Of a stretch of 5,657 nucleotides of DNA, positions 5,222 to 5,657 are shown in pieces. This stretch comes from an uncultured Adlercreutzia sp. GTDB lineage: Bacteria > Actinomycetota > Coriobacteriia > Coriobacteriales > Eggerthellaceae. The stretch lies in contig CABSMC010000109.1 of assembly GCA_902478715.1 (NCBI GenBank), positions 1 to 5,657 on the forward strand. The letters run 5' to 3'. The position numbers and the translations under genes are program-made. Below the pieces are notes generated by a model. It was given only the letters and a program-made list of their open reading frames with translations. It did not search any database and was not told the DNA's origin. Each line of letters opens with the position of its first letter. Within the stretch, counting starts at the first letter, position 1.

Positions 5222-5657
5222 TTAGGCGTTGCCGCCGGCCTTGCTGATGATCTCGTCCTGCACGGACTTGGGCACGGGCTCGTAGGAGTCCATCTGCATG
5301 GTGTACACGGCGCGGCCCTGCGTACCGGAACGCAGGTCGGTCGCGTAGCCGAACATGTTGCCCAGCGGAACCTTCGCCTCGATGACGACGGCGTTTCCAC
5401 GCTGCTCCTGGCCCTGAATAAGACCACGACGGCTGGGAATGTCACCCATGACGAAGCCGGTGTACTCCTCGGGCGTCTCAACCTCGACAGCCATGACGGG
5501 CTCCAGGATGACCGGGTTGGATTTGCGCAGGGCGTCCTTGATGGCCATGGAGCCGGCCACCTTGAAGGCGGCCTCGGAGGAGTCCACGTCGTGGTAGGAA
5601 CCGTCGATCAGCTCGACCTTCACGTCCTCGACCGGGTAGCCGGCCAGCACGCCGGCC
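5222..5657 (-). CDS. fusA: Translation elongation factor G, C-terminal part (partial at right edge)
   Basis: About 145 residues are visible; the 5' part lies beyond the window. EF-G is the GTPase that drives ribosomal translocation and, with ribosome recycling factor, subunit recycling. The visible part covers the end of domain IV (AGVLAGYPVEDVKVELIDG, then SYHDVDSSEAAFKVAGS) and domain V (PEEYTGFVMGDIPSRRGLIQG, then ATDLRSGTQGRAVYTMQMDSY). The C-terminus after YEPVPKSVQDEI is short and ends in KAGGNA, as is common. The GTG at 5650 is an internal valine, not a start. Gene order fusA-rpsJ places it at the junction of the str and S10 operons. Confidence 0.97.
   Translation of the reverse strand, partial: AGVLAGYPVEDVKVELIDGSYHDVDSSEAAFKVAGSMAIKDALRKSNPVILEPVMAVEVETPEEYTGFVMGDIPSRRGLIQGQEQRGNAVVIEAKVPLGNMFGYATDLRSGTQGRAVYTMQMDSYEPVPKSVQDEIISKAGGNA

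Overview
The window looks like a chromosomal segment of a high-GC anaerobic actinobacterium, most likely of the Eggerthellaceae (Coriobacteriia: Eggerthella, Gordonibacter, Adlercreutzia or Slackia type). This is inferred from the GC-rich codon use, the style of the ribosomal proteins, and an exported multihaem cytochrome fused to a molybdopterin-type domain beside a divergent membrane-protein gene. The genus cannot be fixed from sequence alone.

Layout. (1) Positions 1-339, minus strand: the first 113 codons of a GTG-started polytopic membrane protein that runs off the left edge. (2) Positions 340-654: a divergent control region. Its core is a perfect 22-bp inverted repeat (500-521 / 535-556). 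Each arm is itself a near-palindrome, TCAACAA-NNN-TTGTTGA, so there are two operator-like sites 32 bp apart, flanked almost symmetrically by a minus-strand and a plus-strand promoter candidate. (3) Positions 655-2740, plus strand: a two-gene unit. The first gene encodes a 523-aa exported, probably lipid-anchored trihaem cytochrome c fused to a sulfite-oxidase-type (SUOX) domain. The second encodes a 164-aa secreted protein whose C-terminal half matches the first half of that SUOX domain, including its CATN cysteine motif. A good rho-independent terminator follows. (4) Positions 2741-3293: a gene-free stretch holding the terminator, five copies of a 25-nt repeat on a 41-nt period (three direct, two inverted), and the terminator of the opposing operon. 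(5) Positions 3294-5657, minus strand: fusA (3' part), rpsJ, rplC, rplD and rplW, closely spaced and each with a ribosome binding site.

How it works together (inference). The left membrane protein, the twin operator and the two-gene unit form a plausible regulated extracellular redox module. A cell-surface cytochrome would pass electrons to or from a substrate handled by a SUOX-fold domain, with a small secreted partner carrying half of that fold. Both exported proteins have Sec-type signals without twin arginines, which fits haem c attachment but conflicts with import of a cytoplasmically inserted molybdenum cofactor. The SUOX domain may therefore be a cofactor-free or altered relative. The right side is ordinary translation machinery, except that the S10 operon ends at a terminator straight after rplW, with rplB not following.
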